This document shows, piece after piece, positions 43,535 through 56,258 of a stretch of DNA of 64,000 nt. The DNA is taken from NCBI RefSeq assembly GCF_030811715.1, contig NZ_JAUSRH010000003.1, positions 186,001 to 250,000 of the forward strand. The letters are read 5' to 3'. The translations under genes and the position numbers were made by a program. The notes under the pieces are model-generated. The model was given only the letters and a program-made list of their open reading frames with translations. It was not told the origin of the DNA and made no database searches. Each line of letters begins with the position of its first letter. Positions within the stretch are counted from its first letter, which is position 1. Source of the DNA: Sinomonas atrocyanea. GTDB lineage: Bacteria; Actinomycetota; Actinomycetes; Actinomycetales; Micrococcaceae.

Positions 43535-44188
43535 CTAACTTTTTTCCGCTGCCTCCGGGCTCGCGGGCGCCTCGGCCCCGGTCGCCCCCGAGGAGATCCG
43601 CTCCGCGGCCTCCCGGGCCGCCGCGGAGTCGGGGCCCGGCGCGGGGACGAACACCGTTTCCCGGTAGTAGCGCAGCTCGTCGATGGAATCGCGGATGTCG
43701 CCCAGGGCGCGATGGTTGCCGGTCTTGGGCGGGGACTGGAAGTAGGCCCGCGGGTACCAGCGCCGGGCCAGCTCCTTGATGGTCGAGACGTCGATGACCC
43801 GGTAGTGCAGGTACTCGATCACCTCAGGCATGTCCCGGGCCAGGAAGATCCGGTCGGTCCCCACCGAGTTGCCGCCGAGCTGGGCCTTGTTCGGCTCCTT
43901 GACCCAGGTGCGGATGTAGGCCATGACCTCCGCCTGGGCGGCCTCCATCGTCATGCCCCGGGGCAGCTCGTCGAGGAGCTTCGATTCGGTGTGCATGGCG
44001 CGGACGAAGTCCCCCATGCCGGCCAGGGCCTCGTCGGAGGGCTTGATGACGACGTCGACTCCGTCGCCGAGGACGTTGAGCTCTGAATCCGTGACGAGGA
44101 CGGCCACCTCGATGAGGGCGTCGGCAACCGGGTCGAGGCCGGTCATCTCGCAGTCGATCCAGACGATGTGTTCGTTGCTGATGGGCAC
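43535..44188 (-). CDS. orn: Oligoribonuclease
   Basis: This 217-residue DEDDh 3'-5' exoribonuclease degrades RNA oligonucleotides of 2-5 bases, including pGpG. The first acidic pair is in VWIDCEMTGLD. The GNSVGTDRIFLARDMPE block and the NHRALGDIRDSI motif complete the site. The tail beyond about residue 185 is a variable Ala/Glu/Ser-rich extension common in actinobacteria. It diverges from the mannosyltransferase gene. Confidence 0.97.
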   Translation of the reverse strand: MPISNEHIVWIDCEMTGLDPVADALIEVAVLVTDSELNVLGDGVDVVIKPSDEALAGMGDFVRAMHTESKLLDELPRGMTMEAAQAEVMAYIRTWVKEPNKAQLGGNSVGTDRIFLARDMPEVIEYLHYRVIDVSTIKELARRWYPRAYFQSPPKTGNHRALGDIRDSIDELRYYRETVFVPAPGPDSAAAREAAERISSGATGAEAPASPEAAEKS

Positions 44189-44256
44189 CCGCCCAGACTA
44201 CCGCCAGCCGGGGCCCGTCTCCGGTTCCCGCCAGTCTCCGCGAGGGGGGCCGATGC

Positions 44257-44262
44257 TAGAAT
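44257..44262 (+). promoter_or_regulatory. Putative promoter of the first mannosyltransferase gene
   Basis: TAGAAT preceded by TGC gives an extended -10 (TGCTAGAAT). It lies 33 bases before the ATG at 44296, leaving room for the GAAGGGG ribosome site. Confidence 0.55.
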
Positions 44263-44295
44263 GAGCCTCTCCCGCACCGACCGAAGGGGTGACCC

Positions 44296-45855
44296 ATGTC
44301 CTCACAGCGCCCTGCTCTGCCCGGGAGGATTCTCGAGCGGCTGGGATCCCTGTGGACGTCGGTTCCTCCGGCGGGCGTGAACCAGCCCCCGCACTGGGCG
44401 CTCGGCCAGGGATTCGTCGGCTCCCTCCTGATCGTGGTCGGCTCCTTCGGCGTCGGATGGCTCGCGGACGCCTCCCAGTTCAACCGCACGGCGCTCTTCA
44501 TCACGCTGCGGACCGAGACGTGGGGCGTCACCGCCTGCATCATCGCGCTCGTGATCGGGGCCATGCTCCTCACCCGCTCCTGGCTGAGGCTCGGGCAGCG
44601 GCTGCGCCACTGGGGGCCCGGGACGATCCGCCCCACGGTCGCGGCCGTCCTGCTCTGGGGGCTGCCGCTCATGGCCGCCGTCCCCATCTACTCGCGGGAT
44701 GTTTACGCGTATGTGGGACAGGGCAGGCTCATGGCGGCCGGCCTGAACCCCTACGACACCGGCATCTCGAGCCTGAACAACTGGCTCGAACTGGGCACGG
44801 ACCCGTCCTGGGCCTCGACCCGCACCCCGTACGGGCCCTACTTCCTCTGGTTCGAACGCTGGATCGTGCAGCTCACCGGGGGCCAGCCGGACCTCTCCGT
44901 CCTGCTCTTCCGCGTCCTCGCGCTCGGCGGGGTCGCGCTGTGCGCGTACTACGGCTACCGCCTCGCCGAGCTCCACGGAGTGGACGGCGCGCGCGCCGTG
45001 TGGCTGACGGTGGCCAACCCGCTCTTCCTGATCTCCTGCATCGCGAGCGCCCACAACGAGGCGCTCATGATCGGCTTCGCCGTCGCCGGCGTCTACTACG
45101 CCGCGCGCGGCAACTGGCTCGCAGGGATCGCCCTCACGACCCTCTCCATCGGCGTCAAGCCGATCACCGCGGTGGTCCTGCCGTTCATCGGCCTCCTCTG
45201 GGCCGGCCCCCACGCCTCGTGGCCGCGCAAGTTCCTCTGCTGGGCCGGGACGGGGCTCATCTGCCTCGGCATGTTCGCCGTGAGCTCGCTCGTCTACGGC
45301 CTCGGATTCGGCTGGGTCAACGCCATCGTCGACCCGACGCCCGGGTTCATCGCCTACACGCCGTCGGGGTTCACGAGCAACATCGTGGCTGCCGTGCTCG
45401 GCGCAATGGGCCTCGACGGCGGACACGCCGCAGAGGTCTACCGCGGCGTGCTGAAATGGGCGGGGATCGCCCTGGCCGTCTGGCTCATCTTCCGCGGCGA
45501 CGACCGGCAGGCGGTGCGCCGGCTGGGCCTGGCCTTCATGGCGATCGTGGTGCTCGGCCCGATCATCCAGCCGTGGTACGTCCTGTGGTTCTTCCCGTTC
45601 GTCGCAGTGACCGGGATCCGCGACGACTGGCAGGTCAAACTCTGGTACCTGACCGTGGTGTTCTTCGTGGTGTTCGGCGCCCAGGACCAGCTGCACGTGT
45701 TCGGGTTCGTGAACATCCCGCTCCCGCCCGATGCCCTCGCCGGGCTCGTGGCGCTGGCGTTCGTCGCCTACCTCGTGCTGCTCGATCCGAAGACCCGGCG
45801 CATCGTGTTCGAGCGTCCGCGTGAGCGGGGCAGCAGCCGGATCAGCCCGTTCTGA
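44296..45855 (+). CDS. MptB-like alpha-1,6-mannosyltransferase, copy 1
   Basis: This 519-residue GT-C integral membrane enzyme has about 12-13 hydrophobic segments. The signature loop is IYSRDVYAYVGQGRLMAAGLNPYDTG near residue 135, matching MptB-type polyprenol-phosphomannose-dependent mannosyltransferases that build the mannan core of lipomannan. TPYGPYFLW is a second conserved loop. GAAGGGG precedes the ATG. A close homologue (47475-49001) and a DUF2029 GT-C lie next to it. The glycan made in this organism is inferred. Confidence 0.88.
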   Translation: MSSQRPALPGRILERLGSLWTSVPPAGVNQPPHWALGQGFVGSLLIVVGSFGVGWLADASQFNRTALFITLRTETWGVTACIIALVIGAMLLTRSWLRLGQRLRHWGPGTIRPTVAAVLLWGLPLMAAVPIYSRDVYAYVGQGRLMAAGLNPYDTGISSLNNWLELGTDPSWASTRTPYGPYFLWFERWIVQLTGGQPDLSVLLFRVLALGGVALCAYYGYRLAELHGVDGARAVWLTVANPLFLISCIASAHNEALMIGFAVAGVYYAARGNWLAGIALTTLSIGVKPITAVVLPFIGLLWAGPHASWPRKFLCWAGTGLICLGMFAVSSLVYGLGFGWVNAIVDPTPGFIAYTPSGFTSNIVAAVLGAMGLDGGHAAEVYRGVLKWAGIALAVWLIFRGDDRQAVRRLGLAFMAIVVLGPIIQPWYVLWFFPFVAVTGIRDDWQVKLWYLTVVFFVVFGAQDQLHVFGFVNIPLPPDALAGLVALAFVAYLVLLDPKTRRIVFERPRERGSSRISPF

Positions 45856-45931
45856 CCGCCCGGCGGCGGGGCATGGCCCCGCCGCCGGGCGGCCGACGCC
45901 GACTGGGGCTTCGCGGCATCGGCCGCCGGTG

Positions 45932-47314
45932 CTATGCGGCGTCGGCCTCGCGCCCGTCGCGCGGGAGCGCCGCAGGCGCGCCACGCCGTCCGAGCCGGAC
46001 CAGGCGGATCGCGGACCACACGAAGAGGACCACGAGCAGCACATTCCGCACGGTGAGGACGAGGGCCATGAGCGGGTTGTTGTGGCTGAGCGCATCGTAG
46101 AACAGCGGGTAGATGAAGTAGGTCGCGACCGCGATCCCGAGCAGGAGCCGCGCGGGCACCCGCCATGCGGCCCGGTCCTGCGCGATCCCGAGGGCGACCA
46201 CCGGACCGAGCCAGACCATGAACTGCGGCGAGCCGACCTTGTTGAAGACGATGAACGCGCTCACCATGGCGAGCGCCCCGGCGAGCAGGAGCTCTGAGCG
46301 GTCCTCGTGCCCGCGCTTCTTCCCCTCGTGCAGGGCCCAGAAGATGGTCCCGGCGATGGCCGCGGCCACCACGACGAACAGCGGCTGCATGAGCGCCGAC
46401 GCCACCGTCGACCCGGGCCCGTCCACCTGCATCGAGTTGATCTCGGTGTTCATGTACATGTGGGCGCCGCCGAGTCCGAGCACCGACATCCACAGCCACG
46501 GCGTCGTGAACGTGGCCTCGAGCTGCATTCCGCGCGAGCCCTGGGTGGTGAGGAAGTCGAGCAGGTGGCCGAGCACGCCGAGGGCCGCGGCGGCCGCGAC
46601 GACGGCGGCGGTGACGAGCGCCGCGCCCACCATCACCTTCCAGCGGTCCCTGACCACGGCGAAGAGCGGCAGCAGGGCGGCGGCGGGCCAGATCTTCATC
46701 CAGGTGGCGAAGGCGAGGATGGCCGAGGCGGCGAACGGGCTCGCGACGCCGAGGCTCAGGCCCATGAGCACAATCGGCGCGGTCACGCCGTCGACCCGGG
46801 CGAAGCCCAGCAGGCCCATGAGCGTGATGAACACGAGCCACCACCAGCCCGCGCGCACGCCTTCGACCTTCCTGCCCCAGCCGCTGAGGATCCCGAGGGC
46901 GGCGCCGTTGAGCAGCGAGGTGAGCACCACCCACAGGATGAGGAAGGGGCCCGGGCCGGCCAGTCCGGAGATCCAGATCGGGAGGAGCCCGACCATCGGG
47001 TACACCCAGGGCGAGGGCTGCACGTTCTGGGGGAAGCCCTCGGCGGCCCAGGCACGGTAGATATTCGTGTCGCTGAAGGCCTGCCCCTGGAAGACGAAGA
47101 TGGAGAGGTAGGCGAGGTACCCGAGGTGGACGGCGAGGTAGCCGGTCAGCAGGCCGGCGGGGGAGAGGAGCCACGCGGTGAGGCGGCGGGGCTGGGCGGT
47201 GCGGCTCTCGTCCGCGGGCTGGCTCTTGTCCGCGGGGCGGGCAGGCTGAATGGAAATGGCTGTTCTCCTCGCTACGGGCCGGCGGGCCGCACGGGGGCTC
47301 GCGACCGCCCGCAA
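45932..47314 (-). CDS. DUF2029/GT87-like GT-C mannosyltransferase; start codon uncertain
   Basis: This 460-residue polytopic membrane protein of the GT-C type has a luminal acidic loop AFSDTNIYRAWAAEG typical of DUF2029/GT87 enzymes using polyprenyl-phosphomannose, and about ten hydrophobic segments. The coordinates use the only conventional start (TTG at 47314), but that codon overlaps a TAGACT -10 box. A GAGGAG (47265-47270) lies seven bases before an in-frame ATT at 47257, with no ATG/GTG/TTG between. Translation may therefore begin at ATT, giving 441 residues. It diverges from the second MptB-like gene. Confidence 0.82.
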   Translation of the reverse strand: MRAVASPRAARRPVARRTAISIQPARPADKSQPADESRTAQPRRLTAWLLSPAGLLTGYLAVHLGYLAYLSIFVFQGQAFSDTNIYRAWAAEGFPQNVQPSPWVYPMVGLLPIWISGLAGPGPFLILWVVLTSLLNGAALGILSGWGRKVEGVRAGWWWLVFITLMGLLGFARVDGVTAPIVLMGLSLGVASPFAASAILAFATWMKIWPAAALLPLFAVVRDRWKVMVGAALVTAAVVAAAAALGVLGHLLDFLTTQGSRGMQLEATFTTPWLWMSVLGLGGAHMYMNTEINSMQVDGPGSTVASALMQPLFVVVAAAIAGTIFWALHEGKKRGHEDRSELLLAGALAMVSAFIVFNKVGSPQFMVWLGPVVALGIAQDRAAWRVPARLLLGIAVATYFIYPLFYDALSHNNPLMALVLTVRNVLLVVLFVWSAIRLVRLGRRGAPAALPRDGREADAA

Positions 47315-47419
47315 GTCTACCAGCGGGCCCCGCCACCACCGGGGCGGCGACGGCCGGCTGATAGCATCGGGAGGACGTCATGCCGACGGGGAAGGCGCCC
47401 AGCGGGGCGCCTCCGTCCG

Positions 47420-47463
47420 GCGCTTGAGAGACAGCGCTTTTCGAGCCAGCGCTTCCGAGACAG
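47420..47463. repeat. Three degenerate GCGCTT-led repeats
   Basis: Three units of 14-15 bases start at 47420, 47434 and 47449. Each begins GCGCTT and contains GAG or CGAG and an ACA/CCA/ACAG end. They lie in the leader of the second MptB-like gene, after a GGCGCCC/GGGCGCC hairpin. Confidence 0.5.
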
Positions 47464-47474
47464 TAGGGACCTTG

Positions 47475-51958
<4,484 letters not shown>

Positions 51959-51970
51959 GCCGGAGACAGC

Positions 51971-52004
51971 ACGGCACCCCCGGTGCTCGGACCGGGGGTG
52001 CCGT
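51971..52004 (+). terminator. lacZ terminator
   Basis: A perfect 14-bp stem (51971-51984 with 51991-52004) and 6-base loop lie 12 bases after the lacZ stop. The hairpin also sits 46 bases downstream of the convergent tRNA-Arg. Confidence 0.85.
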
Positions 52005-52050
52005 CGATCTCGCGCAGGATCCTGCGGCGAGGGCCCGGGGACATCACGAG

Positions 52051-52123
52051 CGCCCCAGGAGGGAATCGAACCCCCGACCAAGAGATTAGAAGGCTCCTGC
52101 TCTATCCTCTGAGCTACTGGGGC
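52051..52123 (-). tRNA. tRNA-Arg (anticodon TCT)
   Basis: This 73-base cloverleaf has acceptor GCCCCAG/CTGGGGC, a D-arm with AGCTCAGAGGATAGAGC, the anticodon loop CTTCTAA and a T-arm with GGTTCGATTCCC. Position 31-39 of the anticodon stem is a C-T mismatch. Discriminator is G; CCA is not encoded. TAGACT just upstream on the minus strand fits its -10. Confidence 0.95.
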
Positions 52124-52171
52124 GGGCCTGTGAAAGTCTATCCCGGGCCGCCCGGCGCTGTCGCACGTCGT

Positions 52172-52262
52172 CCACTTCTCCTCCACAGCCCAGGCGGCCC
52201 GCGCGCCGTCCACATAGGGGCCACGGGCGCTTCTGCCCGGGCCGCCCCGCCGACAGGCTGGT
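52172..52262 (+). promoter_or_regulatory. Three-block conserved promoter of ssb
   Basis: CCACTTCTCCTCCACAG (52172-52188), 21 bases, CCACATA (52210-52216), 34 bases, then CGACAGGCTGGT (52251-52262). This is the same architecture, with identical spacers, as ahead of yraN-comM-dprA. The intervening bases are mostly not conserved, which argues against recent duplication and for selection on the blocks. Confidence 0.75.
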
Positions 52263-52269
52263 GGCGAGC

Positions 52270-52299
52270 CCTCCAGTCCGGAGGGCCTCGGACTGGAGG
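52270..52299 (+). promoter_or_regulatory. Hairpin burying the ssb ribosome binding site
   Basis: CCTCCAGTCCG (52270-52280) pairs perfectly with CGGACTGGAGG (52289-52299) across an 8-base loop. The GGAGG of the right arm (52295-52299) is the ssb Shine-Dalgarno sequence, seven bases before the ATG at 52307. Translation should be low unless the hairpin is opened. Confidence 0.7.
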
Positions 52300-52306
52300 T
52301 CTTGAG

Positions 52307-52921
52307 ATGAACGACACGATCACCCTGCGCGGCTGGGTCGGCACCGAGCCCACGGTGGGACTCACGCGGCACAACACGCCCTACTGCCGGTTCCGGATGT
52401 CGGTGAACGACAGGCGGTTCGACCGCGAACGCCAGTCGTGGGTCGACAACCATACGAGCTGGTACAACATCCAGTGCTATGGGCCGATGGCGGAGAACGT
52501 CGCGGACAGCGTCCGCAAGGGCCACCGGCTGATCGTCATGGGACGGCTGCAGATCAGGAACTTCGAAAGGGCCGACGGGACGCCCGGCACGGAGGCGGAC
52601 ATCATCGCCGCGTCCGTGGGACACGACCTCGCCCTCGGCATGGGCCGGTGGAACCGGCGCAGGGACGAACCGGCGCCGCTTGCGCCCACAGCCGAGGCGG
52701 TGGACGGCGTCGGCGTCGTCGACCCGGTCACGGGGGAGGTCGGGCCCGAGGGGCAGCCCGAGGATCCCTTCCTCGGCGCGCCACCGGACTTCGGCGAGGA
52801 TGGCGGGTTCCCCGGCGGGCACGAGGAGGCGGCGGCCTGCACGGGAGGGGATCCGGACGGCGAGCGCGGGGGCGAGGGGAGCGCGGACGCTGGCTCCGGG
52901 GAGCGCCTCATGTCCGCGTGA
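52307..52921 (+). CDS. ssb: Single-stranded DNA-binding protein paralogue lacking the acidic tip
   Basis: This 204-residue SSB has an OB fold in the first roughly 110 residues (MNDTITLRGWVGTEPTVGL, then WYNIQCYGPMAENVADSVRKGHRLIVMGRL). The tail is acidic and Gly/Pro-rich but ends GERLMSA, without the DDDIPF-type tip that recruits repair partners. A replicative SSB is normally encoded with rpsF/rpsR; this one stands alone, which marks it as a secondary SSB. The promoter matches that of the dprA operon, and its ribosome site is in a hairpin. A competence SsbB-like role is inferred. Confidence 0.92.
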   Translation: MNDTITLRGWVGTEPTVGLTRHNTPYCRFRMSVNDRRFDRERQSWVDNHTSWYNIQCYGPMAENVADSVRKGHRLIVMGRLQIRNFERADGTPGTEADIIAASVGHDLALGMGRWNRRRDEPAPLAPTAEAVDGVGVVDPVTGEVGPEGQPEDPFLGAPPDFGEDGGFPGGHEEAAACTGGDPDGERGGEGSADAGSGERLMSA

Positions 52922-53012
52922 GCAGTCGGGTGCGGGCAGGGGAGCCCGGACGGCTGGCCGGAAGGGCTCCCCGTGGTCGGTGCCCGGATGTGTGATCGCC
53001 CGCGCGAAGCAC

Positions 53013-53018
53013 TAGATT
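53013..53018 (+). promoter_or_regulatory. Putative ettA promoter -10 (leaderless)
   Basis: TAGATT fits TAnnnT and lies seven bases before the ettA ATG at 53026. The transcript would start at or next to the start codon. TGTGAT at 52991-52996 is a possible -35 with 16-base spacing. Confidence 0.55.
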
Positions 53019-53025
53019 TAAGGCC

Positions 53026-54708
53026 ATGGCGGAATTCATCTACACCATGACCAAGGCCCGCAAAGCCGTGGGGGACAAGGTCATCCTCGACGACGTGAGC
53101 ATGTCGTTCTTCCCCGGAGCCAAGATCGGCGTCGTGGGGCCGAACGGTGCGGGCAAGTCGACCATCCTCAAGATCATGGCGGGCCTCGACACCCCGTCCA
53201 ACGGCGAGGCCCGGCTCTCCCCGGGCTACAGCGTCGGCATCCTCCTCCAGGAGCCCCCGCTGAACGAGGACAAGACGGTCCTCGGGAACGTGCAGGAGGG
53301 CGTCGGCGAGATCTACGGCAAGATCCAGCGCTTCAACCAGATCTCCGAGGAGATGGCGAACCCCGACGCGGACTACGATGCGCTGCTCGAGGAGATGGGC
53401 AAGCTCCAGGAGGCCATCGACGCCGCGGACGCCTGGGACCTCGATTCCCAGCTTGAGCAGGCCATGGACGCGCTGCGGTGCCCGCCGCCGGATGCCGACG
53501 TGAAGGTCCTCTCGGGCGGGGAGCGCAGGCGCGTTGCCCTGTGCAAGCTCCTGCTGCAGAAGCCGGACCTCCTGCTGCTGGACGAGCCGACCAACCACCT
53601 CGATGCCGAGAGCGTCCTCTGGCTCGAGCAGCACCTCTCGGACTACCCCGGCGCAGTCCTCGCGGTGACCCACGACCGCTACTTCCTCGACCACGTCGCC
53701 CAGTGGATCTGCGAGGTCGACCGCGGCCGGCTCTACCCCTACGAGGGCAACTACTCGACCTACCTCGAGAAGAAGCGCGCCCGCCTCGAGGTCCAGGGCA
53801 AGAAGGACGCGAAGCTCGCCAAGCGCCTCTCCGAGGAACTCGAGTGGGTCCGGTCGAACGCGAAGGGGCGGCAGACGAAGTCCAAGGCCCGCCTCGCCCG
53901 CTACGAGGAGATGGCCGCGGAGGCCGAGCGCACCCGCAAGCTCGACTTCGAGGAGATCCAGATTCCGCCAGGCCCCCGCCTCGGCCAGCTGGTCATCGAG
54001 GCGAAGGGCCTCAAGAAGGGCTTCGGCGACCGCGTCCTCATCGACGGCCTGTCCTTCTCCCTTCCACGCAACGGCATCGTCGGCGTGATCGGGCCCAACG
54101 GCGTCGGCAAGACCACGCTCTTCAAGACGCTCGTCGGCCTCGAGCCCCTCGACGGCGGCGAGCTGAAGATCGGCGACTCGGTCAAGATCTCCTACGTCGA
54201 CCAGGGCCGCGGCGGCATCGACCCCAACAAGACCCTGTGGGAGGTCGTCTCGGACGGCCTCGACCACATCCAGGTCGGCCAGGTCGAGATGCCCTCGCGC
54301 GCCTACGTCTCGGCGTTCGGGTTCAAGGGCCCCGACCAGCAGAAGAAGGCGGGCGTGCTCTCCGGCGGTGAGCGCAACCGCCTCAACCTCGCTCTGACGC
54401 TCAAGCAGGGCGGAAACCTCCTCCTGCTCGACGAGCCCACGAACGACCTCGACGTCGAGACGCTCTCGAGCCTCGAGAACGCCCTGCTCGAGTTCCCCGG
54501 CTGCGCCGTCGTGGTCTCCCACGACCGGTGGTTCCTCGACCGCGTTGCGACGCACATCCTCGCGTACGAGGGCACGGACGAGGACGAGTCGAACTGGTAC
54601 TGGTTCGAGGGCAACTTCGAGTCCTACGAGCAGAACAAGGTGGAGCGCCTCGGCCCCGACGCGGCCAAGCCGCACCGGGTCACCCACCGCAAGCTCACCC
54701 GCGACTGA
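53026..54708 (+). CDS. ettA: Energy-dependent translational throttle protein EttA (ABC-F)
   Basis: This 560-residue ABC-F ATPase binds the ribosomal E site and gates the first elongation step according to ATP/ADP. It has two ABC domains: Walker A GPNGAGKS near 40, with signature LSGGERRRVAL and LLLDEPTNHLDAES; and Walker A GPNGVGKT, with signature LSGGERNRLNLAL and LLLDEPTNDLDVET. The arm and the P-site tRNA interaction linker lie between them (KRLSEELEWVRSNAKGRQTKSKARL). Length and start match EttA. Its promoter suggests a leaderless message. Confidence 0.97.
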   Translation: MAEFIYTMTKARKAVGDKVILDDVSMSFFPGAKIGVVGPNGAGKSTILKIMAGLDTPSNGEARLSPGYSVGILLQEPPLNEDKTVLGNVQEGVGEIYGKIQRFNQISEEMANPDADYDALLEEMGKLQEAIDAADAWDLDSQLEQAMDALRCPPPDADVKVLSGGERRRVALCKLLLQKPDLLLLDEPTNHLDAESVLWLEQHLSDYPGAVLAVTHDRYFLDHVAQWICEVDRGRLYPYEGNYSTYLEKKRARLEVQGKKDAKLAKRLSEELEWVRSNAKGRQTKSKARLARYEEMAAEAERTRKLDFEEIQIPPGPRLGQLVIEAKGLKKGFGDRVLIDGLSFSLPRNGIVGVIGPNGVGKTTLFKTLVGLEPLDGGELKIGDSVKISYVDQGRGGIDPNKTLWEVVSDGLDHIQVGQVEMPSRAYVSAFGFKGPDQQKKAGVLSGGERNRLNLALTLKQGGNLLLLDEPTNDLDVETLSSLENALLEFPGCAVVVSHDRWFLDRVATHILAYEGTDEDESNWYWFEGNFESYEQNKVERLGPDAAKPHRVTHRKLTRD

Positions 54709-54724
54709 CGGCAGGGGACACACG

Positions 54725-54765
54725 GACGAGGGGAGGGCGGCCACGGAGGCCGGCCTCCCCTCGTC
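54725..54765. terminator. Bidirectional terminator between ettA and tesB
   Basis: An 18-bp stem with one mismatch (54725-54742 with 54748-54765) and a 5-base loop lies 16 bases after ettA and eight bases past the tesB stop on the other strand. Confidence 0.8.
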
Positions 54766-54772
54766 TGCGTTC

Positions 54773-55675
54773 CTAGGCGGGGCCCTCCAGATAGGGCAGG
54801 CGGACCATGCCCTCCTGCGCGACGCTGGCGACATGGACCCCGTGGCGGTTGAACACCTTGCCCGCGCCCAGCCCGCGGGCGCCCTGGGCGCTGGGCGACT
54901 CCTGGACGTACAGCAGCCACTCGTCCACCCGCACCGGCCGGTGCCACCACATGGCATGGTCGAGGCTCGCCACGCTCATCCCCGGGGTGATCCAGGAAAG
55001 GCCGTGGCGCCGTAGGACGGGCTCCAGCAGGGTGTAGTCGCTCGCGAACGCGAGCGCGGCGCGGTGGAGCATGTCGTCGTCGGGCATCGGCTCGATGGTC
55101 TTCATCCAGACGGCATTCCGGGCGACCTGCGGGCCAGACGTGGAGATGTAGATCGCCGGGTCGACGTGGCGGACGTCGAACGGGCGGTCGAACGCCCAGT
55201 ACTGGGCCACCGGATGGTCGATCTCCCCCAGGAGGTCGGCGGTGCTGGGCAGGGACTCCGGGTCGGGGATCCCCTCCGGCATGGCCGACTGGTGCTCGAC
55301 GCCCTCCGACTCCTCCTGGAACGAGGCGATCATCGACAGGATCGGGTTCCCGTCCTGGTAGGCGTGCACCTGCCGCGCGGAGAAGGAGCGGCCGTCCCGC
55401 AGCCGCTCGACGCCGAAGGTGATGGACTTGTCCGCGTCGCCCGGGCGCAGGAAGTAGGCGTGCATGGAATGGACGGGGCGGTCGCCCGTGACCGTGCGGG
55501 AGGCGGCGACGAGGCTCTGCGCGAGGACCTGTCCGCCGAAGACCCGGTGGCGCGGCTGCCGCTCGCTCGGGCCGACGAACACGTCCTTGTCGGTGCGGGC
55601 ACCTCCCAGATCGTCGAGGTCGAGGAGGGTCAGCAGGGTTCCGGTGGGCCCGGAACGGCGCGCGGGTGACGTCAT
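54773..55675 (-). CDS. tesB: Acyl-CoA thioesterase II
   Basis: This 300-residue double-hotdog thioesterase hydrolyses medium- and long-chain acyl-CoA. It has the N-terminal RVFGGQVLAQSLVAASRTV and SMHAYFLRPGD, and in the second hotdog ASLDHAMWWHRPVRVDEWLLY with the conserved Asp. Length matches TesB. The ATG at 55675 starts MTSPARRSG. It diverges from a second, single-hotdog thioesterase 82 bases away, so two acyl-CoA hydrolases share a promoter region. Confidence 0.95.
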   Translation of the reverse strand: MTSPARRSGPTGTLLTLLDLDDLGGARTDKDVFVGPSERQPRHRVFGGQVLAQSLVAASRTVTGDRPVHSMHAYFLRPGDADKSITFGVERLRDGRSFSARQVHAYQDGNPILSMIASFQEESEGVEHQSAMPEGIPDPESLPSTADLLGEIDHPVAQYWAFDRPFDVRHVDPAIYISTSGPQVARNAVWMKTIEPMPDDDMLHRAALAFASDYTLLEPVLRRHGLSWITPGMSVASLDHAMWWHRPVRVDEWLLYVQESPSAQGARGLGAGKVFNRHGVHVASVAQEGMVRLPYLEGPA

Positions 55676-55757
55676 GGCACGACATTAGACGCACGGGCCA
55701 GCCCGCTGCCAGCCGGCCGGGACGAGGCGCCTCCTCGGCGGGTGCGAAGATGGGTCC

Positions 55758-56258
55758 ATGCCCTCCGCCTACCGGTTTCCCCTCCAGCTGCGCTTCGGCG
55801 ACGTCGACTCCTACGGCCACGTGAACAACGTGCGGTTCCTCCAGTTCCTCGAGGACGCGCGCGTCCACTGGCTCCGCGAGCCGCTCAGGAGCGCGCACCG
55901 CGAGGACCACGGGGCCCGGACCCTCGCGGACCTGGTGACTCCGGAGAACTTCACCCTGGTGGGGCGCCACGAGATCGAATACCTCGCACCGCTCATGTAC
56001 CGTCGCGAGCCGGTGGCAGTGGACCTCTGGGTGACGCGCGTCGGCGGGTCGAGCTTCGACCTGGGCTACACCGTGATCGACCCCGAGGACGGGGCCGTGT
56101 GCGCCAACTGCTCGACGTCGATGGTGCTCGTGAGCCGTGCGACGGGCCGCCCCGTGCGTTTGCCCGAGGCGATGCGCGAAGAATTCGCCCACTTCGCCGG
56201 CCCGGACGTGCCGTTCCGCCGCCGTCCGCCGCTTCCGGCCGAGACGGGGCGGCCGTGA
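55758..56258 (+). CDS. Single-hotdog acyl-CoA thioesterase (4HBT family)
   Basis: This 166-residue YbgC/4-hydroxybenzoyl-CoA-thioesterase-like protein has the active-site motif LRFGDVDSYGHVNNVRFLQFLEDAR, with Asp at position 15 or 17 as catalytic candidate, and a second block VGRHEIEYLAPLMYRREPV. The physiological acyl-CoA is unknown. The stop overlaps the start of the next gene (GTGA), implying linked expression with a protein of unknown function. It is divergent from tesB. Confidence 0.92.
   Translation: MPSAYRFPLQLRFGDVDSYGHVNNVRFLQFLEDARVHWLREPLRSAHREDHGARTLADLVTPENFTLVGRHEIEYLAPLMYRREPVAVDLWVTRVGGSSFDLGYTVIDPEDGAVCANCSTSMVLVSRATGRPVRLPEAMREEFAHFAGPDVPFRRRPPLPAETGRP

Noticed and set aside
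52051-52123. tRNA-Arg as an attachment site for an island holding lacZ and the GT-C genes
   Set aside because: No integrase or direct repeat was found, and the base composition of the genes matches the surroundings.
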